From NCBI GenBank assembly GCA_907163375.1, contig CAJQUW010001043.1, forward strand, positions 1,224,501 to 1,288,500: DNA of 64,000 nt. The letters run 5' to 3'. The position numbers and the translations under genes are program-made. The stretch comes from Prostheceraeus crozeri (lineage: Eukaryota > Platyhelminthes > Polycladida > Euryleptidae). Shown in pieces: positions 24,301-33,800 of this stretch. Below the pieces are notes generated by a model, which saw nothing but the letters and a program-made list of their open reading frames with translations, was not told the DNA's origin and did no database searches. Within the stretch, counting starts at the first letter, position 1; every line of letters begins with the position of its first letter.

Positions 24301-25259
24301 TTCCTTTTCAATATTTGGTGTTGTAGTAAGAAACATGTAGATTGCGGAATTGTATACATTCCATACGATGATTTTTGAGAAGAGGCAGAGTCAATAAATC
24401 AGAAAAATGAATTGGCATTACTGTATTTTAATTAGAAGCATCGAAAAAATGACATAATATGTAAAAATCTATTTCACCCGATTTCGCCCGATTTCACCCG
24501 CCCGATTTCGCCCGCCGGGCGGGTGAAATCGGGTTTTTTTCTGACCGGGTGGGTTTTGACCAACCCTGCACGCAAGTGACCTTCCCGATAGAATTTTTCC
24601 GAAATACTTTGGATGTCATCTAGATAGACCCAGATGATGAAAATATGTGAATTTCAAGAAAATCTGAGAACCTTCGCCACTCACTTTTTCCGAAATTTGA
24701 CGTTTTGATGTGGAATGACCCATGTAGTATTACTCACATCTTAGAGAAATAAGGCTTTATGGTCGCGCATTCTGAAAAGCTGCAGAATTGCAAAATTTCT
24801 GAAGTTCTTGGGTTCGATTCGAAACCAGTGAATGCTATGAATGCAGGATTGCTTGTATTGAATTATCAATATTTTACTTCAACCTTCTAAATTTAATGTG
24901 GTCATCAGGAAATCCAACTTATTACGAGTGACAAGAATGAATTGAAAGGGTCTTAAATTTAGAAGAATTTACTGATGCCATATTATTATTTTACATCAAT
25001 TTTTGTCATAATTCTGCTATTTTCTATTGCAGAGAAAGAGCTAGCGGAGGAAAGAGAGCGTGAGCAAGCGGAGAAGGAGAAAGAGCGAGAAAAGAGAAAA
25101 GTTGGTGATGGTGGTGACACAGAAGAAGATAGTGACGGGGAAGCTGACCATCCACCAGAGGAAACGACCTTACCTTCTGTTGCCGGTGATGCCAGCGCAG
25201 TTGCTGTTGACACTGTTGATAAAGATCGGTCGACATCTCTGGTCGAAAATGAGGAGTAA
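3239..25259 (+). CDS. ANKMY2: ANKMY2 orthologue, ankyrin repeat and MYND domain protein 2 (five coding exons seen; first exon missing)
   Basis: The gene spans at least 22 kb. Exons seen are 3239-3303, 7343-7741, 9718-10131, 11541-11745 and 25033-25259. All have AG/GT borders with compatible phases (1 nt carried in, then 0, 0, 0, 1) and together encode about 436 residues, close to the roughly 440 residues of vertebrate ANKMY2 once a short N-terminal exon is allowed for. Domain order is the end of an N-terminal helix, ankyrin repeats (GMTPIHHACYHGN, GYTALMFAALSG, GRTASQMAAFVGQH), a family-specific middle domain, a MYND zinc finger (CSTC, CSRC, YCGTEC, HWFTHKTFC) and a charged, low-complexity tail. 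In vertebrates ANKMY2 works with FKBP38 and controls delivery of adenylyl cyclases to cilia, restraining Hedgehog signalling; that role is carried over by orthology only. The start codon was not located and may lie upstream of 3239 or outside the window. No frameshift or stop interrupts the exons, so the gene looks functional. Confidence 0.93.
3581..3846. mobile_element. MITE with CTGTCTCAGGGAAA-type inverted ends (copy 1)
   Basis: It starts CTATCTCAGGGAAAGCCTCG and ends with a diverged inverse of it (CGAGACTTCCGTGGGACAG). The interior shares blocks with the copy at 5940-6188 and with the short element at 36081-36222, for example GGCTAAAATTTCAACGGAAA and GCTGCTGAGAACG. It has no coding capacity. 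Confidence 0.65.
4423..4470 (-). ncRNA. Degenerate hammerhead-like motif in a Penelope-like 3' tail
   Basis: Read on the minus strand, TTGAGAAG is followed by a perfect 5-bp stem (GGGTC, AG loop, GACCC), then GAAGCG and GTTGG. That is the order of a hammerhead core (CUGANGA, stem II, GAAA), with the conserved box altered. Hammerhead motifs are known in Penelope-like elements, and this one lies about 220 bp downstream of a Penelope GIY-YIG remnant on the same strand. The base changes make activity unlikely. Confidence 0.4.
4680..5040 (-). pseudogene. Penelope-like element fragment: RT-endonuclease linker and start of GIY-YIG domain
   Basis: The minus-strand frame from 5022 encodes a linker with a Cys motif (CVVCHKLPEKLNC) and then VVYKFACRVC, the approach to a GIY-YIG nuclease. 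After a stop at the expected Y, the same frame continues IGKPTRSFYNRYNEHK, as in Penelope-like endonucleases. The RT domain is missing upstream and further stops follow downstream. It is a 5'-truncated remnant in antisense to the host gene and only distantly similar to the fuller copy at 57.4-59.7 kb. Confidence 0.75.
5940..6188. mobile_element. MITE with CTGTCTCAGGGAAA-type inverted ends (copy 2)
   Basis: The left end CTGTCTCAGGGAAAATCTCG mirrors the right end CGAGGCTTTCTCTGGAACAG with few mismatches, giving a 249-bp element. It shares interior blocks with the 3581-3846 copy in the same orientation. No ORF. Confidence 0.75.
7343..7741 (+). CDS. ANKMY2: ANKMY2-like exon: ankyrin repeats
   Basis: 133 codons, phase 0 at both ends, between TTTCAG and AAG|GTAAGT. 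It opens TGMTPIHHACYHGN, followed by further ankyrin units, and then the family signature NSVGRTASQMAAFVGQH, IINNF and DYYTKP, which are nearly identical to vertebrate ANKMY2. This is the most conserved part of the gene and fixes the orthology. Confidence 0.95.
7909..7951. repeat. Short AATATACACAG tandem repeat
   Basis: About four imperfect copies of an 11-bp unit (atacacagaat) inside the intron at 7742-9717. Confidence 0.7.
8671..9325. mobile_element. Non-autonomous DNA transposon with CATAGAGTA ends and a 7-bp target duplication (copy A)
   Basis: The 655-bp element starts CATAGAGTAGG and ends with the inverse (CTTACTCTATG plus one base). It is flanked by TAGAGAT at 8664-8670 and 9326-9332. 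The interior starts GTCGACTCAAAAAGTATCTG and has a TATATAAG box near 8853, then remnants of a Tc1-like N-terminus. A second full copy is at 63064-63880 and a fragment at 26806-27004. It lies in an ANKMY2 intron. Superfamily is uncertain: a 7-bp duplication is not Tc1/mariner (TA) and would fit Dada or P better. Confidence 0.8.
9718..10131 (+). CDS. ANKMY2: ANKMY2-like exon: middle domain
   Basis: 138 codons, phase 0 at both ends, between CTTGCAG and ATA|GTAAGT. It carries VLRLMCEKYW, FLLKGCQPEGIPEMQERM and LFQQTLRHVAN, which align in order with the vertebrate segment between the ankyrin repeats and the MYND finger. It is helical and family-specific, with no named fold seen. Confidence 0.92.
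10132..11540 (+). other. ANKMY2 intron with a pair of inverted GCCGGCC blocks
   Basis: Blocks reading GGCGATAAAA...GCCG (about 10555) and its inverse CGGCTTTTTATCGCC (about 10988) face each other 430 bp apart, with related sequence around each ('atactg' outside them). They look like the ends of a decayed MITE. Nothing else is recognised in the intron. Confidence 0.4.
11541..11745 (+). CDS. ANKMY2: ANKMY2-like exon: MYND zinc finger
   Basis: Follows TTTTTAG and ends AAAG|GTTAG in phase 1. It encodes the MYND ligands CSTC, CSRC, YCGTEC and HWFTHKTFC, the Cys/His set that binds two zinc ions, preceded by GNHPTALHLI, the family lead-in. The phase is compatible with direct joining to the exon at 25033, giving a split GAG codon. 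Confidence 0.94.
12058..12215. repeat. MITE-like sequence with repeated CGGCCCAA / TTGGCCCG motifs
   Basis: About 150 bp with 'tcggcccaa' and 'ttggcccga' in alternating orientation. It is the same style as the CCAACGTTGG-rich elements at 28.4 and 33.8 kb. Boundaries are unclear and it has no coding capacity. Confidence 0.4.
13478..15647. mobile_element. DNA element with about 200-260-bp inverted repeats (2.2 kb)
   Basis: The left arm (13478-13737) and right arm (15464-15647) are inverted copies. Outer ends share CGTCAGAAAT, the middle shares ATAAGCGATAGTAGGCTGTA and CGCATACAATCATA, and inner ends share CACCTGGACTGTCAGCC-like sequence. The left arm carries an extra roughly 70 bp. The 1.7-kb interior has small ORFs on both strands (for example 15189-15491 minus) that match nothing I know. 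This is probably a non-autonomous or decayed transposon inside the last ANKMY2 intron. Confidence 0.75.
17182..17403 (+). pseudogene. Basic C-terminal coding remnant inside the CAGACCTGCC element
   Basis: Open frame after a TGA-TAA pair, ending at TAG (17401-17403). The peptide is Arg/Lys-rich (SQNRRKEQEHRRRILDEKKS, then SKILKRALKKH and AKRAKISN) and a strong AATAAA follows at about 17592. It looks like the nuclear-localised tail of the element's own protein, left after internal deletion. No catalytic domain remains, so the family cannot be proved. Confidence 0.45.
17871..18265. mobile_element. pogo/Tc1-type MITE nested in the CAGACCTGCC element
   Basis: TA flanks both sides (17869-17870, 18266-18267). 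The ends are inverted copies reading roughly CCRTAAYTACCCGCRTAYAG, the 'cgcgtataggacgc' type seen in pogo-like elements. Extra internal TGCGTCCTATAC blocks occur near the right end. About 395 bp, no coding capacity. It must have inserted after the surrounding element. Confidence 0.7.
19293..19510 (+). mobile_element. tRNA-derived SINE
   Basis: The tRNA-like head has an A box (GTGGCAGAGTGGTTAAG, about 19303) and a B box (GGTCGAGCCCC, about 19348). It is followed by the widespread SINE body motif GGCAGGAAGGGCATCCG (about 19379) and then AAGCCCCAAGTATGGGGAG (about 19447). No clean tail or target duplication was found, so the right boundary is approximate. It sits in the ANKMY2 intron in sense orientation. 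Confidence 0.7.
20381..22938. mobile_element. Element with nearly identical 360-bp inverted repeats (2.56 kb)
   Basis: The arm at 20381-20740 and the arm at about 22568-22938 are inverted copies with only scattered differences (for example GCATGATCTC against GATCATGTGA). Both outer ends begin AAAAAATGCAAAATTTTG. The 1.8-kb interior carries only short ORFs (for example 21376-21567 minus, 63 codons, unrecognised) and a Tigger/pogo-like end at about 22390-22555. High arm identity points to a recent insertion or gene conversion. Confidence 0.75.
22390..22555. mobile_element. Probable Tigger/pogo-type transposon end
   Basis: GAATTAACGAGTTTCGAC near 22534 and the preceding 'ttaagacc' blocks match the style of Tigger terminal repeats. 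A second example, CCGAATTAACGAGCTTCGAC, is at 38719-38738. I could not find the paired end. Confidence 0.4.
23114..24568. mobile_element. hAT transposon, non-autonomous, with perfect 8-bp target duplication
   Basis: CACGCAAG lies at 23106-23113 and again at 24569-24576. The element starts CAGGGTTGGTC and ends GACCAACCCTG. Each end is followed by C/G-run repeats (ACCCACCCGG, CGGGCGGG, ATTTCGCCCG). An 8-bp duplication with CAGGG ends is diagnostic of hAT. The 1455-bp interior has an ORF on each strand (23878-24270 plus, 23781-24083 minus), neither resembling hAT transposase. It was probably mobilised in trans. Confidence 0.92.
25033..25259 (+). CDS. ANKMY2: ANKMY2-like last coding exon: charged C-terminal tail
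   Basis: Acceptor TTCTATTGCAG and stop TAA at 25257-25259. It encodes a Glu/Arg/Lys-rich helix (ELAEEREREQAEKEKERE) followed by an acidic segment, matching the position and charge of the vertebrate tail. Entry phase 1 fits the exon ending at 11745. The coding potential is clear from composition and phase, although the sequence itself is poorly conserved in the family. Confidence 0.85.
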
Positions 25260-25653
25260 AAGTAACTGATCTGCAGGTTGTAACCACAATCAGCATGTTA
25301 TCAGCAGCTGTGGCAATGAATGGATAGAAACAAGCATTTCTCTTCTATACGGTCAGTGAATGACATACTGTAAGGGAGTGATTCGTTTTAACAGCCCTGG
25401 TTGGTTGTCATCGTTGTGTTCTACACGGTTAAATACTTCTTGCGAAGATCTTGACTGAACTAATGATCATATCACATGCAACAGTATGGTATCAGTGTGA
25501 TATCAATGTTATTGCTGGCAGTGCCTCATCATCCTCTAAGTTAAGAAAATGTTAACGAAGAGTGGCTGTGTCTTAGACTGTAGTAAACATTTGGGTATTA
25601 TTTTGATGCTGGAGTTTGCTTGTTTCAAGCAAATGCGTGTCTCATGATTTTAG

Positions 25654-25659
25654 AATAAA
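25654..25659 (+). promoter_or_regulatory. Poly(A) signal of the ANKMY2-like gene
   Basis: AATAAA, 395 bp after the stop codon, with a GT/T-rich stretch (25680-25700) downstream. It gives a 3' UTR of about 0.4 kb. Confidence 0.75.
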
Positions 25660-25699
25660 GATATGAAATTGTGGTATATCCGTATTTTTATGTTCTTCG

Positions 25700-26805
25700 A
25701 TGTAAATGAATTGATGTGCTACTAGAAATGACTGGTTTGCTGAATACATTTTTTAGGGAATTTTTCTTCGATTAATTGGCACTATTTAAGTTAACGAGTA
25801 AATATTCAACCATATAAATATCCACTGGCCAACTTAACGGCTGTACATTGCTTAATTCGCTAATAATCAGCAGAACCATAAACAAAGGCACGACTGATGC
25901 CTCAATTGAAGGTTGATAAATCATGCATATGACTGTAAGGCCTGTGATGAGTATCATTAAATTTAACATTTTTATGATGACACACTTGGATCAACGACAA
26001 ATTTTATTATTACACTTTTCTACTAAATAGGGGAGGCGGGACTAATATGGGTTTGGAGTTCTTAGACTTCTAGCTCAGGCCCATTCAACGGAACATCAAA
26101 TTCTATAAATAATTATGGTCATTGTTTATCCGTACATGGTAATGCAACTGATTTGAGGAAGACACGCGCGCATGCACCAAGAAGATAACAAAAAATGCCT
26201 AAATTTCATCGCTGAGGTTGCGTCAATGAAATGAAGGTCTTGTTTGAATAAGCCGATTTTGGTGCAAATTGATTGTTCGACGCAAACGATCGCTGTCTCA
26301 TCGTGATTTCATGCATGTTGATCTTAACTCCCAACTCCTATTGAGATCCACGATTGATAGCTCCCATGTAATGTGAGTCTATTTCAAGTGCCTCCACTCT
26401 GAAAATACATCACTGGTGTAATAGGCAATGTACTCTTCATTATCAGCATATTGTAACGTGCATTTCTTTCTTGAAAATTTCCAGAATCTACTGTACCAGC
26501 AATTTATGAATCAATGCAAAAAAAGTATCTAAGAACTTTATGGAAAGAGAAGAGCGTCAAAACATCAAAAACGTATTAAAAGCGTCAAAACATGCTATTT
26601 ATATATCAGAAGGTCTACCTCATAAATTTAATTTAGAATGTCACAATTGTTGACGAATTTGCGATGGAAATTGCAATTTGATGCTCGATCATCAGGAAGT
26701 GAGGAAAGTGTAAATTTTTGTGCTAAATTGCAATTGTCATAATTTCCATACCCGTAGGCATTATAAATTGCCATTCATTTTCCCTGCAGTTTCAAAAAAT
26801 CAATA
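25700..26805. other. No gene seen
   Basis: Intergenic AT-rich DNA after the ANKMY2 poly(A) site. Only short spurious ORFs, with no repeat family recognised. Confidence 0.5.
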
Positions 26806-27004
26806 CCATAGAGTAGGTATATTAGGAAGAGTGACAACTCCGCATTTATTAAATCCCCAATGTGTATATACACTTTCGATTTTATTAGATGAACTCAAGG
26901 AAGATACAGGTGGTATTGTCACCAAATGTGAGATATGCAAATTTTTGCAATTTTGCAGAAATTGCAACGGCATTAAGTGATCATGATTGTAATGCTGAAG
27001 GTAG
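26806..27004. mobile_element. Fragment of the CATAGAGTA element, inverted
   Basis: It starts CCATAGAGTAGGTATATTAG and matches, in reverse orientation, the right-hand 200 bp of the elements at 8671-9325 and 63064-63880, including GGAGATACAGGTGG-like sequence and GTGAGATATGCAAATTTTTG. The other end is missing. Confidence 0.75.
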
Positions 27005-28160
27005 CACCAACTTTTTTGCATTTTTTGACATAAAATATACTTTTTTGTCATGTTATGGTTGTCAAACGTCGTTTTTGATGTCAGAGGCAAATTTTTCGCA
27101 TTGTTTTACATAAGTGAGCTGGTTTTCGTCTTTGAGCAAAATGTTTGAAAAATGTTGGTGCTAACTTCAGCGACTTCAACATAGCATGTCCTCAACTTTC
27201 CATCCGAGTTTGATTTTGGCTCATCTGATTTAGTATATTCAAACTGTCGGGAAAAATTTTAAAAACATATTCAATGCTCCCCGCCCTCCCTACGGTGCGC
27301 ATTTTGGCACTCACTTAATTGCCTATACATATGTTATTTAATAATCAATTGCTATAATTATATGCATACTCTCATTTAATAAAGGACTCGGCAAAATCAG
27401 TAAGAAAATAAGAAAAGTTCTTGAGAGATATGATATGGCAAATGCGTGGCTTTTCACTCTTAATCGACGGTCATTTAGTGTATTTTAAAATGCAAACTCT
27501 CAAACAAATCACATGTAAAAATAATTTCATTTCTGAAAATGATTACAATGGCTGTTAGAATAACATGTAAGACCAACAAGCCTTCTTATGGAAAGATATT
27601 ATAATTATTCAAACGCAGCGTCAAAGTTGCCATATTTATCTACTTGGAATAGTTGCTACACACCTAATATTCATGGTGTCTGATAACCACAGTTGCCAGT
27701 CATTTAAAAGACAATTCAAAGGCATTGTCATCCAACATTGTGCATCTTCAAGAACATATCATTCATTAACTTTCAAATGATTGTAAAAATGTGCCATGGC
27801 TTATTAAAAGTAATCCAAAAGTAATGCAATGCCAAGTTAGCTTGTTTTAGTTTTATAACCAAAAATCCAATTAATTTCTGACTTCTTCACGAAGTTATCT
27901 TTATGAAATGTAAATTTAGTGTCAAAAACTTTAATATTAAGTTCCCTGAAGATAGCTCTTTGAAGAAGTCAGAAAAAATTCTGATGTAGACAAAGTTAGA
28001 TTGGTAATCCTTTTACTTTGAACTATACCTTTTAAGTGGCATTTAATAAGTGATCATGGTAATATAGTACATTTGGCGTCAACAGTTGACCAAATGTTAC
28101 AGCAAGCAATGCCATGCAACATTAATTTTTATGTTAGTATCAAAAATCTAATCGCAAAAA
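27005..28160. other. No gene seen
   Basis: AT-rich intergenic sequence. Nothing recognised. Confidence 0.5.
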
Positions 28161-28243
28161 GTCGAGATCTCGGCACTGTAATTTCGAGATCTCGAACGCC
28201 TAAAAATTGGTCGAGATGTCGACATCTCGGTAATCGAGATCTC
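28161..28243. repeat. Cluster of CGAGATCTCG palindromes
   Basis: Four related palindromic sites lie in 83 bp. GTCGAGATCTCGG begins at 28161, TTCGAGATCTCGAA is at 28183-28196 (perfect 14-bp palindrome), CGAGATGTCGACATCTCG is at 28212-28229 (perfect 18-bp palindrome), and CGAGATCTCC is near 28234. They could be a small fold-back element or a cluster of binding sites. Confidence 0.7.
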
Positions 28244-28436
28244 CAGATTGAATTTAGTCATAGTATAGTGGTACGAAAAGCACCATACATTTTTGACATA
28301 TTTTTACGCGAGTGAGACATTCATGAAAAGTCTTGATGTATACCTGTTATCGGGACTCGTTATTAGCCATAACACTTTATTTGGGGTGGTGATATGAAGC
28401 ATGAAAATTATATAAACTGATTTAATTGCATAGAAT

Positions 28437-28760
28437 TCCCAAGTAACACAGATACGTTGGTACTACGTTGGACCTTCATTGGCCATTTACAATGGTCAAA
28501 AGTTGGAAATGATACAGCGGGCCTACATTGGTTCTATGAAGGCAATCCAACCTAGAACCGGTCTTAAACCAACGTAATCCAACATATTTTCGTGCGATGG
28601 CCATCCAAGCGCCGCTCCAGCCATCCTTATGCCAACAAACGCCAATTTAATCCCACTTTATTGCCTCTTTAGGCCAACGTAACCTTCAGCTGCCGCCGAT
28701 AGATGATATTGGTCAACCTAATCCCACCGTAGCCTCCCATTAGCAAACATTGGTCGACTT
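28437..28760. mobile_element. Transposon end with CCCAAGTA terminus and CCAACGT repeats (left)
   Basis: It begins CCCAAGTAACACAGATACGT, followed by many 'ccaacgt', 'acgttgg' and 'ggccaa' motifs. It is the inverse of the block ending at 33978. The two may be the ends of one 5.5-kb element or two separate decayed copies. Confidence 0.5.
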
Positions 28761-31700
28761 AATGTACGATCAAACGCGATTTTCACTTTTCGCACTCGAT
28801 CGAGCACAAATTAGCGTGATCGTCAATACATCGCTCTTGATCGAGAGCGAAGAAGCGTGATTACATTAAATTTCGAACTCGATTGAGGGCGTAGTTCTAA
28901 TATTGCGGCGATATCTGACTCGTTCTATTCTTACATTGTTACTCTTTGATGTGTCCGGCTAGATTTAACTGCTGCATGAGTATGAAAACATATGAACAGT
29001 TATTCCATTTATGAAAAATGCTGTCTTTACCTGTTAATTGAGTTATCGAGAATGAGCACGACTTTGACACATGTGCGAAGCATTTCAACAATAATAAATT
29101 CAAAAAATTTGTAATACTGTATTTAGTGTTCATGTAGTATTGCTTCATAAGTATTTCCAAGATATTTTAAACATATGATTGTACATGATGTTTCGTCCAT
29201 ACGTCAAAGTCGCGCTGCTCGAAAACTCCATGAATAGACAAGAACAGCATTTCCGGAAACAATCTGTTCATGCATTTTCCTCATCAAGTAGAAGCTGAAT
29301 TAACCGTGCGAATACATACCGATGAGCAACAATGCAAGAATAAAGCGAGTCTGTTAACACTGAAAAATCAGGAACATACTTGATGAATGATATCGAGCGT
29401 GTCAGTAGGCTTAAATTCACTCGAATTTCAGTGTCTCCTTACCTTGTCATACCGCTGGTCTACTTCGAACCCATAAAATCCTCTACGGGAAACAGTTGTC
29501 CTCTGCAGCAAGCATTTGGATGTTGGTGAAATTGAATCATGAGCGCAGTGCTTCATCATCTGCAAAGTAAACCCGTGTACTTTAAAAATATCTCAATTTC
29601 TCTAATTCACAATCCCTATTCTTGTCTTACCGGAATGTGTTGGAACTCCTGATGCTGTAGCCAATTCAGATGATTGTGCCAAATAATTCAAATATTTCGT
29701 GAAAATGATGAGCAATATAGCAAACACTTCACCATAATCACTTATAGCTCTGAATTTTGGCAAAATTGACTGAAAACTAATTAGAAACATTAGATACAAG
29801 GACATAATAACAAAGAAATAAGATGTTGATGAGTAAGAATTGAATCATGAGCGCAGGGAATTGAATCACAACACGAAGATATAATTAAGATGCAAACATA
29901 GTTTTGGTTAGGTACGAGTATTGACAAAAGCACTGAGTGCTGAAACCACGTCGAGCAGTCTGTATAATATTTAAGTGACAAATAAAGTTTCGGCTAAAGG
30001 AAAAAAATATGTGCTATTTCATGATCGCATGTATATGGAATGCACTGTATTATATTTATCAAAATTTTGGCGAGATACAAACCTGACTGTAAACATACAA
30101 GAAAATGCACATTATATGCACAAATTTATACGCACATTACTAGCGTGATGAAAAATGAAATGAGGGAATGATTTACAATTCATCATGGACTAATATTCCG
30201 GAAGCAGCAAGGATTTAAGCGATTTGAACTTAGTCTCACATGTAGCCCATACATTGAACAAATTGCTACGCCGCTTGTCTTACTCGAAGACATGTCTGCA
30301 TGGGCATAAGGTCTCCTAACGTCATACTCTTTTGTAGGAATTCAAGACAGCATTATCTGTGTATTCCATGGGCATATATTTACTCTTACTCAAAGGACAT
30401 CAAACGTAGACAATGAAATACACAGACAATACTGTCTGAAATTTCTGCGTAAGTAAACGTCGTTTGGGGTCATTGTCGTGTCCATACCGATATGGTCTAG
30501 GCTTTCGAGTAAGGCATGGCACTCAAGACAAGCCGCGCAATTTGCTCAGAATTTCAGCAACAGAAGTTTCTGAGGCAGCAGCAAATGTTTGGACTTGCTC
30601 AAGAACAGGCATGAAATTAGTGGTTGTTAAGGTAGATGCCGTCAATCATGAAGAATTGCACAAATGAAATCATGAAACCCACACGTATAGACTCTGATGT
30701 GGATGTTTAAACAAAACTAAGTGAATAAAGGGATCAAGAGTCTAGTAGATGCAGACGTCGTTAAGGCAAGGTTTTTTGACGATAGCAGCGGCAACCAGGA
30801 CAATTGATCTCTTGAGCGAATGAAAAAATACGACTGATGTGACAAGAATAATCTCTCAAGTTCAAGGCATTTGCAATGTGAATCATAAAAACGTGCTTCT
30901 GTTCTTTTAAGAATAAAATTTGAATCAAACTGAAATCACTTTCATTTTCATAAGCAATCCAAAAGGAAAAACATTAGTGGGTAGTTTCTACGCGATTACC
31001 TTTGGGAAACCATAATAAACAGTGTCACTAATTAAATGAGGTGTAGCTAAATGTTTCTGCCTTCCAGTGATATTGGAAACATTTATTGACTTATTAGCCA
31101 GACGAATTCCTAACGGATCATTCGAGCAGTCTGATTGGACATTTAACGTGTGCTACGATTAAAAGAGTAATTCAAAAATTGATGAATATTAGTAACTTCA
31201 CCATTGTAAGAGCATATCGTTTATTTCTCTGTGGTCTGGCTCGATCAGTGCCGGCGAACTGAATTTGCTCTCAAATAAATTGCATTCAACGTGAGGCAGC
31301 TTGCCCGATGCGGGTCCAAAATAGGCCTTGAGAACAGGAAATTGAGCTAAATGGGCTGAATCTTGGATAAAATCTACCTGAAGCCGGTATAAATCCCGGT
31401 CTGAAGTTCGATCTGCACCGGCCGCGGAGCCCGACCGACACCAACATCCCGGCCGGTTTCCATGTCAGAATCGAATCATCGACCATCGTGTAATTTCTTA
31501 AGTATGATGGCAATTTTCTTCAACAATGCAACGCTGCTTGTCACTTTAGTCGGAAATTCATGGAACATTTTCGAAGGGAATCAATGCCGCAACTAGGCCT
31601 TGAACCAATCAAAAATTTACTGGCTATCGAAAAAATATCGCAAGGCATAGCAACATATGGTCTCAACTTTCCTGATGATGTGGTATCATGACGAAGAAAT

Positions 31701-32928
31701 CAAGGAAACGTACACATGTGGAAAAGAATTCAAATTGTGATCGAATCAAAAGGAGAATGGACAAAGAATCTGCGTAATTCAACCTGTTGGTGATGCACAG
31801 TATTGCACTCACTTTTTCTATGAAGCATTGCAAATTGATGTCGCGATAGTCAAGAAAATCATGATCGAAACAAGATAAGGCCGATTGATAAAGTAACAAA
31901 AATAGAGAATGGAAGCAAAAAATGCAATGACACTAGATGCATAGCTGCCAACAGAAGAAAGTCGTTTTGGCGGAAATTTTTTTAAACATCAAAAGGTCGA
32001 ATGGCCGGATAATAAAATCTCCAAAATTATGTTAGACGACAGAGTCACGATACAACCAATATCTGAGAACCATTGTAGAAAATTATCAGGTTGAATCAGT
32101 TTAAAGCATGTAACATCAGCGATTTCACTGAATTTATAGAGAGCAAGCCGTCCGTGTCCATGGATGAAAAATAGTCGACTTTTCAGACCCTTTTTTGGCG
32201 AATTTCAGCCAGATGGCGGAAGATTGGCAGCCGACTATGACATATAGCTATGTGTAGGCGTATACTAGAACTTAATAGAAATAATGCCACACACTAGAAG
32301 TAACACTACACAAAATAAATAACTAGTCTTTTTCTACATTTCTACATAGTAGTGGAATACAACACTTGTGCCACAATTCTACTGATGATCAATTTTTACC
32401 AATACTGAACCTATTGACCAAGGGACGTACTAATGATGCAGGTGGTCAGTCATCAGCAGGTGCTCATCTAGTTCGTTTCGACCTTAACTGAGCACTCAAA
32501 CCCTGACGAGCGGGGTCTCACACACATTGCGACTGACAACATGCTCAACTGGCAGTGATATATTCGGAAAGACATGCCAACATGTTGATAAAACATCATG
32601 GAAATGCTGCGTTTCCAAGATATGCGCTGATCCTGTCTCTTCATTCATCCCATCTGTAAATGCTTCATAATATCAGTGATTCCCGAATGAAAACGAATTC
32701 TGCACATCCTAAATTCCCAAATATAGGTAACGGCACATCATGTGTTAACAATTCACACATACGCATATGAGTAGGATTACCTCCTGCAAAAGTGAGGATG
32801 TTCCATTCCCCTAAACTTGTTTTTGTATGTGTGTGCATCGTAGGAATTGCATGTGTAAGAATCGTAGTCTGAGAATTAACAACAACGAGATTGAATACAC
32901 GATAGATTAGATTGCCATGCAAAAGATG
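28761..32928. other. No gene seen between the two CCCAAGTA ends
   Basis: Short ORFs only. A phrase GAATTGAATCATGAGCGCAG occurs near 29530 and again at 29837. A GC-richer patch lies at 31400-31470. Nothing else could be assigned. Confidence 0.45.
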
Positions 32929-33004
32929 TGCGACTGGTAGGATTCGAACCTTCGACCAAGGTTAACTAGACCTGTGCGCTAACCAATCTAATGCACGATT
33001 CGCA
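32929..33004 (-). tRNA. tRNA-Thr(AGT)-like sequence, probably a pseudogene
   Basis: On the minus strand 76 nt fold as a tRNA. The acceptor TGCGAAT pairs with AGTCGCA (6 of 7). The D arm TTAGATTGGTTAGCGCA is A-box-like, the anticodon arm AGGTCTAGTTAACCT has anticodon AGT with T33, and the T arm is GAAGGTTCGAATCCTAC with a perfect B box and 4 of 5 pairs. The stem mismatches and short D stem suggest a pseudogene or SINE head rather than a working gene. Confidence 0.55.
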
Positions 33005-33800
33005 TTCTGAGATCTCATCGTGACCATAGTCTGGTTTTGTTGTCATTAAACTGTAACAATGGCCAATCTCAATCAGGAATTCGAATATTGTCAAAGCGAA
33101 TCTATTTCTCACTCTAGCCGATACTGAATACGTCTCTTACTTTTGTGGTTTCGTCCAATCTTGTGCTCATTGCTTGAAAGTGAAAACTTAAAACAAAAGA
33201 GTAAAACAAACAGAATGGTGATGTAGTAAGTCTTTCCTTAATTCAAACACATTTCACATCACGAGCAACTTTCACACTGTCTACTGACATCTATATATGG
33301 AGGGTAAATGTTATTTACAAAAGAGACAAGCCAATTGGTGCTGGTTGATAGATCATCAGATAATTGATAATTCAGTTCTTAAGTGTGAATCAAGCAAAGC
33401 TTACAATAGGTTGATTTGCTTGTTATGAGATACAAATTTCCCAAAAAGTACAGACTTAATGTTGACAACGAGAAGTAGAGAAATCTGTTGCCTTGTTGTG
33501 CTTGTCAGTTGACGAATTCTAATAACTAAATTCGTGAATATTGCATGAAACATTCAGTGTCATCTATAACCCATGTGTTTATCGATAATTTAATCTGATT
33601 CAGAACTATATTTCCATTAAAATATTGTAATAAAACAATAATAGGGCAACGCTAATGGAGTATGTTCCATGACAATGTTTTTCTTCCTATGCACTTTATT
33701 TAACTGTCATCTAGCCTTTCAGTCAAAATTACCATTAATGATCCATCATTGGCTCGAGGATGGCTGTCTACATTTTCATTTTAAATTGGTTCATTAAAGG
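33005..33800. other. No gene seen
   Basis: AT-rich sequence without recognisable features. Confidence 0.45.

Larger units (their letters stand above)
11746..25032 (+). other. Last ANKMY2 intron (13.3 kb), transposon-filled
   Basis: It begins GGTTAG at the donor and ends with a T-rich tract and TATTGCAG. Elements inside it are listed separately. Stretches at 12.2-13.4, 15.7-16.5, 18.3-19.3 and 19.5-20.3 kb hold nothing I can identify. A short stretch after an AG at 16467 (encoding IYKEQ) resembles the vertebrate residues after the MYND finger, but no donor downstream keeps the frame. Confidence 0.7.

Noticed and set aside
25024-25296. ORFs antisense or shifted relative to the last ANKMY2 exon
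   Set aside because: Shadows of the Glu/Arg-rich exon; the sense frame has the right splice site and phase.
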